A stretch of DNA of 64,000 nucleotides from an uncultured Clostridia bacterium (GCA_944338165.1 CALVLN010000002.1:186001-250000), one strand, 5' to 3'. Shown: positions 1 through 8,092, numbered from the stretch's first letter. Numbers and translations are program-made. The notes: generated by a model from the sequence alone, not told the origin.

Positions 1-806
1 GCGTTGAGCGCGGCGGGATCCGAGGAGACGGCTCTGACGATCTTTCCCTTTTCAAAGGTGAGGGAAACGTTCTCATGCCGGATCCCGTCCTTTAAGGAGG
101 GCGCGTTATAGGTGATGATCCCTTCCACGCTCTCCCTGACGGGCGCCGTATACACCTCGCCGTCCGGGATGTTGAGCTCGCCCGCACATTTGACGGCGGG
201 GATGCCCTTGACGGAAAAGGTAAGGTCCGTCCCCGGGCACTTGATATGCACCTTGTCCGTCCGTTCCATGCGCGCTTTGAGCGCGTCCATCGCGCGGTCC
301 ATCTTTGCATAATCCAGCGTGCAGACGCGGAAGAAAAAGTCCTCAAACGCGGAAGTGCTCATGCCGGCGGACTGCGCCATGGCGGGAAGCGGATAGCGCA
401 GCACCACCCAGCGCGTCTTGTTGACGCGGATCTCGTGATGCACGGGATACTGAAAAAGACGCGATTCGATCGCCATCTTTTCCGCAGGCACGTCGGCGTA
501 TTCAAACGCGTTCTCCGCGCCGCGCACGGCGATGTAACAATCCATATCGTTCATGATATGCGCCTCGTAATCGGCGAGCGCGCGCTGATGCGCCTCGCCC
601 GTGCCCATGAGCATGGCGCGGCGGATCTTGGTGGAATTGAGTTTTACGTACGGAAGCGCCCCCGCCGCATGCGCCTTCTCCACGAGCGCGCAGCCGATCT
701 CCGCGTCCGTATCGTAAAGGTCGATAAACAGCTTTTCGCCCGCCCTGCATTTGCAGGAATAGTTGACGAGCACGTCGGCGAGCCGGTCGATCCTCGGATC
801 TCTCAT
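1..806 (-). CDS. M29-family metalloaminopeptidase (AmpS/PepS type), C-terminus missing
   Basis: About 268 residues of a leucyl-type aminopeptidase of peptidase family M29 are visible; the rest lies beyond the left edge of the window. The protein opens MRDPRIDRLADVLVNYS, as M29 enzymes do. The GELNIPDGEVYTAP block near residues 209-222 is the conserved strand that carries the first metal-binding glutamate (E217), followed by VEGIITYNAP. The remaining metal ligands of the family lie further C-terminal and cannot be checked. These are cytosolic two-metal exopeptidases that release N-terminal residues. The ATG is preceded by GGAAGGGAGG at good spacing. The gene is divergent from fba, and a promoter sits in the intergenic gap. 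Seen: the N-terminal sequence. Inferred: that the gene is complete outside the window. Confidence 0.9.
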   Translation of the reverse strand, partial: MRDPRIDRLADVLVNYSCKCRAGEKLFIDLYDTDAEIGCALVEKAHAAGALPYVKLNSTKIRRAMLMGTGEAHQRALADYEAHIMNDMDCYIAVRGAENAFEYADVPAEKMAIESRLFQYPVHHEIRVNKTRWVVLRYPLPAMAQSAGMSTSAFEDFFFRVCTLDYAKMDRAMDALKARMERTDKVHIKCPGTDLTFSVKGIPAVKCAGELNIPDGEVYTAPVRESVEGIITYNAPSLKDGIRHENVSLTFEKGKIVRAVSSDPAALN

Positions 807-836
807 AAAAAGCCTCCCTTCCTCCGTTTTCTTTTT

Positions 837-864
837 ATTATATCCCTTCCGGGCCGGAAAACAA
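837..864 (-). promoter_or_regulatory. Sigma-A promoter of the aminopeptidase gene
   Basis: Read on the minus strand, TTGTTT is followed by 16 nt and a perfect TATAAT, which places the start of transcription about 25 nt upstream of the aminopeptidase ATG. The -10 is consensus; the -35 matches 4 of 6. Confidence 0.55.
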
Positions 865-936
865 AGCAATTTTCCGCCCAAGAAAAAATTTTTTCGCGGA
901 AGTCCCGCCGTCCGCCGTTTTTTTTACGCAGCCCGC

Positions 937-965
937 TTGCAATTTGCAGAAAAAAGAATTATAAT
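937..965 (+). promoter_or_regulatory. Sigma-A promoter of fba
   Basis: TTGCAA, a 17-nt spacer and TATAAT form a near-consensus vegetative promoter. Transcription should start near 972, leaving a leader of about 23 nt that holds only the GGAGG ribosome binding site at 980-984. Confidence 0.8.
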
Positions 966-994
966 AAAGAAAAAAGTTTGGAGGAAGATTACCA

Positions 995-1930
995 ATGCCC
1001 TTAGTAACGACTACGGAAATGTTCAAAAAGGCGTACGCCGGCAAATACGCCGTCGGCGCGTTCAACGTCAACGATATGGAGATGGTCCAGGCGATCGTGG
1101 AAGCGGCGAACGAATGCCATTCCCCCGTCATCCTGCAGGTCTCGGCGGGCGCGAGAAAGTACGCGAACCCCGTGTATCTGCGCCACCTCGTGATGGCGGC
1201 GGTGGAAACGACGGACATTCCCGTCGCCATGCACCTCGACCACGGCGCGGATTTTGAGATCTGCAAAGCGTCCATCGACGACGGCTTCACCTCCGTCATG
1301 ATCGACGCATCCAGCAAACCTTGGGAGGAGAACATCGCCCTCACGAGGAAGGTGGTAGAGTATGCGCACGACCACGGCGTGGTCGTGGAAGCCGAACTCG
1401 GCAAGCTCGCGGGCGTTGAGGACGACGTCAAAGTGGAAGCGCACGACGCCATGTTCACTTCCCCCGACGAAGTGGAAGAATTCACGCAGCGCACGGGCAT
1501 CGACTCGCTCGCGATCGCCATCGGCACCAGCCACGGCGCCTATAAGTTCAAGCCCGGCCAGGACCCTAAGCTGCGCATCGATATCCTCGAAGAGATCGGC
1601 AGACGCCTGCCCGGCTTCCCCATCGTGCTGCACGGCGCGTCGTCCGTCCCGCAGGACCAGGTGGCGATCATCAACGAATTCGGCGGCAACATGCCCAACG
1701 CCATCGGCATCCCCGAAAGCGAACTGAGAAAGGCCGCGCAGCTCGCCGTCTGCAAGATCAACATCGACTCCGACCTGCGCCTCGCCTTCACCGCGGCGAT
1801 CCGCAAGCACTTCGTCGAACACCCCGACCATTTCGATCCCCGCCAGTACCTCGGCGACGCGCGCACGAACATGAAAGCGCTCGTCAAGCACAAGATCATC
1901 AACGTGCTCGGCTCGGAAAACAAAGCGTAA
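995..1930 (+). CDS. fba: Class II fructose-1,6-bisphosphate aldolase
   Basis: Zinc-dependent aldolase of glycolysis and gluconeogenesis that interconverts fructose 1,6-bisphosphate with dihydroxyacetone phosphate and glyceraldehyde 3-phosphate in the cytosol. The 311 residues match the usual length of the class II family. The signature HLDHG is at residues 80-84, with D82 the catalytic acid/base and H83 a zinc ligand. Further ligand motifs follow: EAELGKLAG, IGTSHGAYK and HGASSVP. The ATG is set by GGAGG ten bases upstream. The gene is monocistronic, between its own strong promoter and a strong terminator. A tagatose-bisphosphate aldolase is the only close alternative and is less likely, because the gene stands alone in a glycolytic context. 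Confidence 0.96.
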   Translation: MPLVTTTEMFKKAYAGKYAVGAFNVNDMEMVQAIVEAANECHSPVILQVSAGARKYANPVYLRHLVMAAVETTDIPVAMHLDHGADFEICKASIDDGFTSVMIDASSKPWEENIALTRKVVEYAHDHGVVVEAELGKLAGVEDDVKVEAHDAMFTSPDEVEEFTQRTGIDSLAIAIGTSHGAYKFKPGQDPKLRIDILEEIGRRLPGFPIVLHGASSVPQDQVAIINEFGGNMPNAIGIPESELRKAAQLAVCKINIDSDLRLAFTAAIRKHFVEHPDHFDPRQYLGDARTNMKALVKHKIINVLGSENKA

Positions 1931-1940
1931 AAACGGCATA

Positions 1941-1983
1941 AAAAACATCCCGCCCGCGGAGTTCCGCGGGCGGGATGTTTTTT
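1941..1983. terminator. Bidirectional terminator between fba and the HtrA-like gene
   Basis: A GC-rich perfect hairpin (CATCCCGCCCGCGGA and its complement around a short loop) is flanked by a T run on the right and an A run on the left, so it can stop fba transcription and also transcription of the convergent protease gene. Confidence 0.92.
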
Positions 1984-1986
1984 CGT

Positions 1987-3336
1987 TCAGTCAAACAGCG
2001 TAAAATCCGAATTGCTGTCAAACGGGATCTCCAGGGAAAGCAGCTGCGAATCGCGCCAGACCTTTGCCGTCACCGTATCTCCCTTGCGCACGCGGAAGAG
2101 GAAATTCCCCACCATGAACCCGCGCGTGATGACCGTTTCCTGCCCGTCGAGCGTGAGGGAATAGAGCACGTCGCCCGCCTTCAGGATGCCGCTCGCCGCG
2201 CCCGAAGATACCGAATCGACGACGACCGTCTCCTCGATATATGCCTTCTGCGTCGCTTCGTCAAATACGCTCTTGCTGTCCTTTACGCTCGTCATGATGC
2301 CGAGCGTGGCACGCAATGCGCCGCGGGAACCCGAGCTCTGGTTGTCGAGGATGTTCTGTGCCACGGAAAGGGCAAGATTGGAAGGAATGGCAAACCCCAC
2401 GCCCTCGACGCCGCTCTCCTCCGTCTTGGCGTTGACGATGCCGATGAGCTGCCCGTCCGCATTGAAAAGCCCGCCGCCCGAATTGCCGTGATTGATGGGC
2501 GCATCCGTACGGATCTCCAGAAGTTCGAGATAACTCTGTTCGTCGGAACTTTCAACGGTGATATACTCCGCGTCCACGGAAACGACGCCGCTGGAGATGG
2601 CAATGCCGTTGCCTTCCGGATTCCCGATGGCGTAAACGCGTTCGCCGACGGTGAGCGCATCCGAATTGGCAGCCGTCACTTCGCGCGCGCTGCTCTCCTT
2701 CAGGATCTCGCTCCCCTCGACTTTCAGGACGGCGATATCGTAATCCATGGCGCCGCCCACATACGTCGCTTTGATCTCTCCCGTCGCCGCCTCACCGCCG
2801 TAAAGGTAGACCGTGATGTCGTCGCTGATATGGGAGACCGTCTCCGTCCCGACGCTGTTCGCGTCATACACGACGTGATAATTGGTCACGATATACGCAT
2901 TCCCGGCCGCCTTGTTCAGAGAATAGATGACGCCGGAACCGCCGCTGGAGACCGACTGATAGGAAACAGACGGGCGCCAGCCGCCTCCCATGACGGGTTC
3001 GCTGAAGATCGCCCAGATGCTGACGACAGACATGAGCGCGCGGTTGATCGCAGGGGAATCGTCCTGCGCGACGGTCAGATATTCGGAGATAAAATCGAGG
3101 AAGGTACCCTCGTACCCCGCTTCGACCGCCTCGTCGTAGACGGCGCGGAAGGAACCGTAACCGTCCCCGCCGTAGAGCGAGGCAAGCCAGCTCGCCTCCG
3201 AACCGTCGTATCCCTGCTCGGTGGCAACTTCATACGGCGACGTGTAGGAAGCGGGCGCGCAGGCGCACAGCGAAAACACGAGCGCGACGCTCAGAACGAG
3301 CGAACTTACAAGCAGCATAAAGCGTTTGCGTTTCAT
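1987..3336 (-). CDS. HtrA/DegP-like S1C serine protease with PDZ domain, probable lipoprotein
   Basis: Extracytoplasmic protein quality-control protease. The 449 residues start with a basic n-region and hydrophobic stretch that end in SLCACAP, a lipobox-like site with C24 or C26 as candidate lipidated cysteine. Two copies of the short GY(D/E)GSxxxWLxxL motif seen in many Clostridia secreted proteins follow (residues 42-54 and 74-87). The trypsin-fold triad is visible: H154 in VTNYHVV, D200 in DYDIAVLKV and S286 in HGNSGGGLF. A PDZ domain occupies roughly residues 340-449. An upstream in-frame start would add 22 residues, but GGGAGGGAGC directly before this ATG and the clean signal peptide favour the start chosen. 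The single-copy layout with its own promoter resembles a stress-induced protease. Confidence 0.9.
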   Translation of the reverse strand: MKRKRFMLLVSSLVLSVALVFSLCACAPASYTSPYEVATEQGYDGSEASWLASLYGGDGYGSFRAVYDEAVEAGYEGTFLDFISEYLTVAQDDSPAINRALMSVVSIWAIFSEPVMGGGWRPSVSYQSVSSGGSGVIYSLNKAAGNAYIVTNYHVVYDANSVGTETVSHISDDITVYLYGGEAATGEIKATYVGGAMDYDIAVLKVEGSEILKESSAREVTAANSDALTVGERVYAIGNPEGNGIAISSGVVSVDAEYITVESSDEQSYLELLEIRTDAPINHGNSGGGLFNADGQLIGIVNAKTEESGVEGVGFAIPSNLALSVAQNILDNQSSGSRGALRATLGIMTSVKDSKSVFDEATQKAYIEETVVVDSVSSGAASGILKAGDVLYSLTLDGQETVITRGFMVGNFLFRVRKGDTVTAKVWRDSQLLSLEIPFDSNSDFTLFD

Positions 3337-3390
3337 CAAAAATGCTCCCTCCCCCGCAGAGCGGGGATCTTTTACAAGTTTTCTATCCTC

Positions 3391-3419
3391 ATTATACCAC
3401 ATTTTTCAGCCGCCTCAAA
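3391..3419 (-). promoter_or_regulatory. Extended -10 promoter of the HtrA-like gene
   Basis: On the minus strand TTTGAG, 17 nt and TGTGGTATAAT. The TG one base before the hexamer makes an extended -10. The same TGTGGTATAAT string recurs at several other promoters in this window. Confidence 0.65.
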
Positions 3420-3579
3420 CGATTTTCCCTCTCTTTTTTCGATTGCCGCCATCGAAATATCTCGGACATGCCCGCCATGGCGTGCCCGTCCGCAGCCGCC
3501 CGCCGCCTGCCGTGCCAAAGATACCGCGGACATGGTATCCCCGAAGTCATCCGAACGCAGATCGCAGCATTGCCCTCCC

Positions 3580-3622
3580 CTGTCCGAAAAACAAAGAAGA
3601 GGCGGAGCCATGCTCCGTCCCT
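3580..3622 (-). terminator. Possible terminator after the rubrerythrin cluster
   Basis: On the minus strand CGGAGC and GCTCCG form a six-pair stem with a three-base loop, followed by the T-rich tract TCTTCTTTGTTTTT. The stem is short, so this is a weak candidate. Confidence 0.35.
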
Positions 3623-3632
3623 TCCCCGCCTT

Positions 3633-3764
3633 TCAGAGGTCGTCCGCGTCCTGCACGGGTTTGCCGTCGTCGGCAATGCCCGTGTAGCTGCCGAGGACGT
3701 CCTCCTCCGAGCGCATCTTCGCGCCGCGCCGGAATTGCCCGCGCGGCATCTTTTCCGCAGCCAT
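3633..3764 (-). CDS. Small uncharacterised protein with LGSYTG...PVQDADDL tail
   Basis: A 43-residue ORF, MAAEKMPRGQFRRGAKM followed by RSEEDVLGSYTGIADDG and KPVQDADDL. I recognise the LGSYTG-spacer-PVQDADDL ending as a recurrent motif of short hypothetical proteins in Clostridia, but no function is known to me. The N-terminal half is basic and the C-terminus strongly acidic. It begins one base after the stop of the preceding 32-residue ORF, with AGGA about ten bases upstream, so it is probably translated by coupling. It is the third gene of the rubrerythrin transcript. The evidence that it is real is the conserved motif and the tight packing; length alone would not support it. Confidence 0.7.
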   Translation of the reverse strand: MAAEKMPRGQFRRGAKMRSEEDVLGSYTGIADDGKPVQDADDL

Positions 3765-3765
3765 T

Positions 3766-3864
3766 TCAGGCGCGGTCCTGAGGTTCTTCGTTCTGCTTCT
3801 TCGCCTTGGTGGAGCGATTGCCGCAGCTTTTTGCCTTGTTATTCTTGGTTTCCGTCTTCTTCAT
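3766..3864 (-). CDS. 32-residue basic peptide translationally coupled to rubrerythrin
   Basis: The ORF begins in an ATGA overlap with the rubrerythrin stop codon and has an excellent ribosome binding site, GGAAGGAGAAACT, inside the end of that gene. The peptide MKKTETKNNKAKSCGNRSTK ends AKKQNEEPQDRA. It is very hydrophilic, Lys/Asn/Gln-rich and has one cysteine, so it cannot be a folded globular domain or membrane peptide. Small Lys/Asn-rich proteins of this look are common in Clostridia, some spore-associated, but I do not recognise this one. Position suggests a role with oxidative-stress defence; that is inference only. Confidence 0.65.
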   Translation of the reverse strand: MKKTETKNNKAKSCGNRSTKAKKQNEEPQDRA

Positions 3865-4457
3865 AGTTTCTCCTTCCGGAAGGGAAGGTGCAGTTCGACC
3901 TCGCCCTGCGGCGCACCGCAGAGCGGACAGACCGTCCACGCGTCCTTGCTCGTATGCATATAGCCGCATTCGCTGCAGATCCAGATCATCGGGTGGTCCG
4001 CATGATAGAGGGTGCCGTCCTTGAACGACTCTGCCAGATATTCAAAAATGATGCGGTGATTTTCCTCCACTTTTGCGATCTGTTCGAATTTGAGCGCGAT
4101 CTGCTCAAACCCCTCTTCCCGCGCCGTCCGCGCAAATGCAGGATATATCCTGGTATGCTCCTCCCGTTCATCCGCCGCCGCAAAACAGAGATCTTCCCCG
4201 AGAGTCCCCGCGTGAAAGGGATACCCCGCCTCGACGGGGATATTATCCGTGCTTCCCGCGTTTTTTTGGATCTCCTCAAAAAAGACACGCGCGTGATTGG
4301 TTTCGTTTTTTGCGATCGTGCGGATGGTATCGGCGAGGATCTTATATCCCTGCCCCATCGCTTTTCTCGCCGCGAGCTGATAGCGCATGCCCGCCTGCGA
4401 TTCCCCCGCAAAGCTCCTCGCGAGGTTGAAATACGTCTGTGTCTGCGTGAACTGCAT
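3861..4457 (-). CDS. rbr: Rubrerythrin
   Basis: Non-haem diiron peroxidase that reduces hydrogen peroxide in the cytosol of anaerobes with electrons passed through a rubredoxin site. 198 residues, normal length. The four-helix ferritin-like domain spans about residues 1-145, with ExxH iron motifs in NETNH and VEENH and carboxylate ligands in EREEH and the first helix. The C-terminal rubredoxin-like domain has CSECGY and CPLCGAPQG, the two CxxC iron knuckles. The start is supported by GGGAGGAAGACAG upstream. Two small ORFs follow immediately in an overlapping arrangement, so the transcript is at least tricistronic. Confidence 0.96.
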   Translation of the reverse strand: MQFTQTQTYFNLARSFAGESQAGMRYQLAARKAMGQGYKILADTIRTIAKNETNHARVFFEEIQKNAGSTDNIPVEAGYPFHAGTLGEDLCFAAADEREEHTRIYPAFARTAREEGFEQIALKFEQIAKVEENHRIIFEYLAESFKDGTLYHADHPMIWICSECGYMHTSKDAWTVCPLCGAPQGEVELHLPFRKEKL

Positions 4458-4537
4458 CTGTCTTCCTCCCCTTCCGCTATCTATGTTGCCCGAACGGGCG
4501 CGGCGCTATACGCGGCAGAGGCAAGAAAAATTTTCCG

Positions 4538-4561
4538 AAAAAAACCGCGCAGCGCGCGGTT
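4538..4561 (-). terminator. Terminator after the cls operon
   Basis: On the minus strand AACCGCG, a CGCT loop, GCGCGGTT and a T run: a compact rho-independent terminator just downstream of the PriA-like ORF and upstream of rubrerythrin. Confidence 0.8.
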
Positions 4562-4566
4562 TCGTT

Positions 4567-4827
4567 TCATAAGAGCCGTTCGATGGCCCGGATGCGGTTC
4601 ATGGGATAAGGCGCCGCCTGCTCGGAGACGTTCCGCTCTATGCGGACGATAACGCCCGTACGCAGCGCGTCGCCTCTGCCGAACGGCGCAAGCACCTTCC
4701 GCCCCGCTTCCGCGTCGGAAAAGGGACACAGATACCAATACGGACGCTCCTCGCCCGCAAACGTGACCTTGGCAAAATCAAACATACCGTTTTCGCGGAT
4801 GACCCCGCCGCACAGGGAATGGATCAT
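4567..4827 (-). CDS. Small protein resembling the PriA N-terminal 3'-DNA-end-binding fold
   Basis: 86 residues starting MIHSLCGGVIRENG with a strong GGAGGAGTCT ribosome binding site; a start 11 codons upstream lacks one. The segment FDFAKVTF...YWYLCPFSDAE...RKVLAPFGRGDALRTGVIVRIE follows the pattern of the beta-barrel 3'BD domain of primosomal helicase PriA (FDYLVP...G..V.VPFG...R.G.VV). It has no helicase domain. Small stand-alone proteins of this pattern occur in Bacillota, sometimes annotated as primosomal N'-like. It lies 16 bp after the cardiolipin synthase stop, so it is probably co-transcribed. The call is by motif resemblance; DNA-end binding is inference. Confidence 0.5.
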   Translation of the reverse strand: MIHSLCGGVIRENGMFDFAKVTFAGEERPYWYLCPFSDAEAGRKVLAPFGRGDALRTGVIVRIERNVSEQAAPYPMNRIRAIERLL

Positions 4828-4843
4828 AGACTCCTCCCGCCCC

Positions 4844-6436
4844 TTAAAAGAGGGGCGCAAACACCTTGGCTATGTTGCAGACGAGGCGGGAGATGACGCT
4901 CTTTTTGGCGTCCTCCTCCGTCTGCAGCGCCGAAACGGCAAACGTTTCGAGAAAATCCTGCTTCATCTGTGCGAGCGCCTGCGTCCCGTACATGAACACG
5001 GCGCACTCGAAGTGATGCAGAAACGAGCGGTAATCGAGATTGATGGTCCCCACGACCCCCGCCTCGTCGTCGGCAAGAAAATGTTTGGCGTGAACGAACC
5101 CGGGCATATATTCATAGATTTTGACGCCGCCGCGGATGAGCGTAAGGTAATTGGAGCGCGTGAGCGCAAAGACGACCTTTTTGTCGGGGATATGCGGCGT
5201 GATCAGGCGCACGTCCACCCCGCGCTCCGCCGCGCGGATGAGCGCTTCGCGCAGGCGGTAATCGATGATGAGATACGGCGTGGTGATCCAGACGTATTTT
5301 TTTGCGCCGTTGATGATGTTGAGGTAGACGTTTTCCCCCACGTCGCGCTTGTACATAGGGCGCGGCCCGTCGCCGTACGCCTGCACGTACCCCTGATCGC
5401 CGAAGTCTTCATACTCTTTGGGGATGTAGGCGGAAAAGTCCTCCGCGTGTTTGCATTCGATGCTGAACAGCTGCAAAAACATGAGGGAAAGCGTTTTGAC
5501 GCCGCGGCCTTCCAGACGGACGGCGCTGTCCTTCCAGTGCCCGAACGGATGCGTTTCGTTGATGTACTCGTCGGCGATGTTGATGCCGCCCGTATAGCCG
5601 ATCTTTCCGTCGATGACGGCGATCTTTCTGTGGTCGCGGTTGTTATGGATGTTGGAAACGACGGGAACGAAGCAATTGAACACGCGGCAATTGATGCCCT
5701 GCTTGCGCAGGCTCGCGGCGTATCCCAGGCGCAGTTTGCCCATACAGCCGATGTCGTCATACAAAACGCGCACCTCGACGCCTTCTTTCACCTTTTGCAG
5801 GAGGATGGCAAGGATCTCGTCCCACATCTTCCCGCGCTCAAAGATGAAATATTCGAGGAATATATATTTTTCCGCGCGTTTGAGATCTTCTTTGAGGCGA
5901 AGAAAAAAGCCCTCCCCCGAACCAAAGAATTCCGTCTTGGTCCCGCCGTGCAGGACAGCCGTGTAGTCAGTGTGATAGAGCGCCTCGCTCACCTGCGCCC
6001 AATCGCCGAGCGCGGATGAGACGGCTGCATGCCGCAACTCACGGACATGGAAACGCCGCAGTTCTTTTTCCACGGCGCGATAAAGCTTCTGGTCAGATTT
6101 GCTCGGGCGGTTGACGGAGAAGATGGCGTAGATCATGACGCCGAACAACGAAAGGCAGACGACGCACAAAAGCCAGGTGATCTTCGCCTCGGGGACCATG
6201 TCGCGGCTGACGATGTTGAGAACGGTGGTAAAGACGAAAAACCACACGATCACCGTCACCCCGATCTGGATCCACACGGTCGCCGCATCGGGCAGGATGT
6301 ATTCGAGCACCAGTTCCACCGCGATGATGACACCGTACACCAACAGCACGTCCACGAGAAAGAGGAGCAATATGGTCAGAAGGACCAACGTGCTCCGGCT
6401 GAATATCTTTTTGAGTTTTCGTTTCGCGCTGCTCAA
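4844..6436 (-). CDS. cls: Cardiolipin synthase (phospholipase D superfamily)
   Basis: Membrane enzyme that condenses two phosphatidylglycerols into cardiolipin and glycerol. Starting from the TTG (preceded by GGGGGGAGGTACGCG), the protein has 530 residues: three hydrophobic segments near 16-45, 55-75 and 87-107, then two PLD catalytic domains. HKD motif 1 is H269, K271, D276 in DHRKIAVIDG; motif 2 is H449, K451, D456 in FVHAKHFLADDE. Both are intact. The reading frame runs open for another 150 codons upstream, but that extension is basic, low-complexity and lies above the promoter, so it is rejected. A TTG start is uncommon but fits the ribosome binding site and family length. Confidence 0.92.
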   Translation of the reverse strand: MSSAKRKLKKIFSRSTLVLLTILLLFLVDVLLVYGVIIAVELVLEYILPDAATVWIQIGVTVIVWFFVFTTVLNIVSRDMVPEAKITWLLCVVCLSLFGVMIYAIFSVNRPSKSDQKLYRAVEKELRRFHVRELRHAAVSSALGDWAQVSEALYHTDYTAVLHGGTKTEFFGSGEGFFLRLKEDLKRAEKYIFLEYFIFERGKMWDEILAILLQKVKEGVEVRVLYDDIGCMGKLRLGYAASLRKQGINCRVFNCFVPVVSNIHNNRDHRKIAVIDGKIGYTGGINIADEYINETHPFGHWKDSAVRLEGRGVKTLSLMFLQLFSIECKHAEDFSAYIPKEYEDFGDQGYVQAYGDGPRPMYKRDVGENVYLNIINGAKKYVWITTPYLIIDYRLREALIRAAERGVDVRLITPHIPDKKVVFALTRSNYLTLIRGGVKIYEYMPGFVHAKHFLADDEAGVVGTINLDYRSFLHHFECAVFMYGTQALAQMKQDFLETFAVSALQTEEDAKKSVISRLVCNIAKVFAPLF

Positions 6437-6493
6437 CGCGTACCTCCCCCCATGTCCACGCGACAAACCGCGCAAACACAGCCTTATAATCCT

Positions 6494-6521
6494 ATTATAC
6501 CACGCAGGCGCAGCGTCAAAA
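6494..6521 (-). promoter_or_regulatory. Promoter of the cls operon
   Basis: On the minus strand TTTTGA, 16 nt and GTGGTATAAT. The -10 is consensus with the recurrent GTGG prefix of this genome; the -35 is weaker. Confidence 0.6.
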
Positions 6522-6522
6522 C

Positions 6523-7596
6523 TTACGCGCGGGAAAAGAGCGTGCATCCGCAGGAGAGCACCTCTGCCGAAAAATCCCCGGAAAGCGAAACGTCGCCGCG
6601 CGGACAATGCAGCGATACGAGCGCAGGAAGTCCCGCAAACGCGGTGCGGGAGATCGACCCCGCCGCGACGCCGCAGGCGTTGACCGAGCGTACCGTGTCC
6701 GCGCCGTAAAAGGCATGGGAAACGATCGTCCCGCCGCGGATGCGCACATGCGCAAGCGTTTCGGGAAAGGCGTATCTGCCTTCTCGGTCCTCCCCGAACA
6801 GGTATCCGAGTTCGCCGCGGAAGGAGGAATGCACGTCGGCGGCGCTTCCGAGAAAAGGAAGATCGAGAACGCAAAGCGACGTGCACGCCGCAAGCGCGCC
6901 TTCATCCGCCCAATCGCATTCCTCCGCAGCAAACCGCGTGACGGAAGGGAGCGCGGCGACGAGCCGCTTTCCGCCTGCCGTGTCGAGGTAGATCCCGCCC
7001 TCCGAGACATGGTACGGCGCCTCTGCCGCTGCAAAGGAGATGCGGCTTCCGCACAGCATGTCCGCACTGACAGCGGCATCCGCGCGTAAAACAAGCGACT
7101 CCGCGCCGATGGCGGAAAGGTCTCCGCGCGGCAAACTGCCTGACAACAGCATAACCGTGTCCGCACTCTTGCGCGAACACGGAGAGACGCCGCCGCCCGC
7201 AAGCGCAAAATACCCGCCGTCGTAATACAGGCAGGACCCGAAGGCACGATAGAGCGCCGCACGTTCCAGACGGGTCGTCCCGTCTAAGGAGAGGGCAAGC
7301 AATTCGCCCAGCGTGCCGTGCATCAGCGTCCCGTAAGCTTCCGCGGCGGCGCTTCCGAAGGAGATGCTGCCCTCCTTATCCCCGCGAGAGAGCGTTATGC
7401 CCTCTTGCGTGACGCCGCCGAGCAAAGCATAGGCGGAAGCATAACTCTCCTCGCTCACCGTCCCGTCCGACCAGACGCAGCGGGAGACCTCCCGCGGGGC
7501 GCCCGCCTCCCGCGGGAACGGCAGCAACAGCAGAAGCGCCAGCGCCGTGCAAAGCAGCAGGGCGGCGATGCGCAGCACGGTTTTCCCCGTTTTCAT
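6523..7596 (-). CDS. Secreted or membrane-anchored protein with BspA-like (LRR_5) repeats
   Basis: 357 residues. A basic start and a hydrophobic stretch (about residues 8-27, LRIAALLLCTALALLLLLPF) form a signal or anchor; the rest is extracellular. The C-terminal part carries degenerate BspA-type leucine-rich repeats such as HAFYGADTVRSVNACG and TAFAGLPALVSLHCP, which build adhesive or scaffold surfaces. No enzyme motif is visible. The gene starts one base after the stop of trmL and has no promoter of its own in between, so the two are co-transcribed, although a functional link is not obvious. The next gene, cls, has its promoter right after this stop. The precise role is unknown. Confidence 0.7.
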   Translation of the reverse strand: MKTGKTVLRIAALLLCTALALLLLLPFPREAGAPREVSRCVWSDGTVSEESYASAYALLGGVTQEGITLSRGDKEGSISFGSAAAEAYGTLMHGTLGELLALSLDGTTRLERAALYRAFGSCLYYDGGYFALAGGGVSPCSRKSADTVMLLSGSLPRGDLSAIGAESLVLRADAAVSADMLCGSRISFAAAEAPYHVSEGGIYLDTAGGKRLVAALPSVTRFAAEECDWADEGALAACTSLCVLDLPFLGSAADVHSSFRGELGYLFGEDREGRYAFPETLAHVRIRGGTIVSHAFYGADTVRSVNACGVAAGSISRTAFAGLPALVSLHCPRGDVSLSGDFSAEVLSCGCTLFSRA

Positions 7597-7597
7597 C

Positions 7598-8092
7598 TCA
7601 GTCCCAATGCAGGCGGTGCAGATCGCCGCGCCCGCTCAGCCCCGGAAATGCGTTCTGCCGCAGCGCCTCGTACAAGGCGACGGCGACGGAATTGCTTAAA
7701 TTCAGCGAGCGCGTTTCCTCCGCCATGGGGATGCGCACGCACGTTTCGGGATGCGCGACGAGCAATTCTTCCGGGAGCCCCTTCGTCTCCCTGCCGAAGA
7801 CGAGAAAATCGCCCTCGCGATAGGCGACGTCCGTATAAGCCCTGCGCGCTTTGGTGGTGAAAAAGAAAAAGCGTGCAGACGGGTATTTGGAGAAAAGCTC
7901 GCCGAGGCTCTCGTGCACGGAGACGGAAACGAACTGCCAGTAATCGAGCCCGGCGCGCTTGAGATATTTATCCGAGATCTCAAACCCGAGCGGCTTGATA
8001 AGATGCAGCGCGCAGTTCGTGCAGGCACACGTACGCGCGACGTTGCCCGTATTCTGCGGGATCTCCGGCTCGACCAAAACGATGTGAAACAT
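7598..8092 (-). CDS. trmL: tRNA (cytidine/uridine-34 2'-O)-methyltransferase
   Basis: SPOUT-class methyltransferase that methylates the ribose of the wobble base of tRNA-Leu using S-adenosylmethionine. 164 residues, the family length. It shows the trefoil-knot motifs in order: VLVEPEIPQNTGNVART at the N-terminus (catalytic arginine), LVFGRETKGLPEELL, and IPMAEETRSLNLSNSVAVALYEALRQ at the C-terminus, which forms the SAM-binding knot. The start is fixed by AAAGGAGAGACAGAGCGCC. It is the first gene of a two-gene unit with the LRR protein. Confusion with other SPOUT enzymes is unlikely given the short, knot-only architecture. Confidence 0.95.
   Translation of the reverse strand: MFHIVLVEPEIPQNTGNVARTCACTNCALHLIKPLGFEISDKYLKRAGLDYWQFVSVSVHESLGELFSKYPSARFFFFTTKARRAYTDVAYREGDFLVFGRETKGLPEELLVAHPETCVRIPMAEETRSLNLSNSVAVALYEALRQNAFPGLSGRGDLHRLHWD

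Noticed and set aside
4844..6886. Extended N-terminus of cardiolipin synthase
   Set aside because: The extra 150 codons lie upstream of the promoter and are arginine-rich low-complexity sequence; the TTG start fits the family length.
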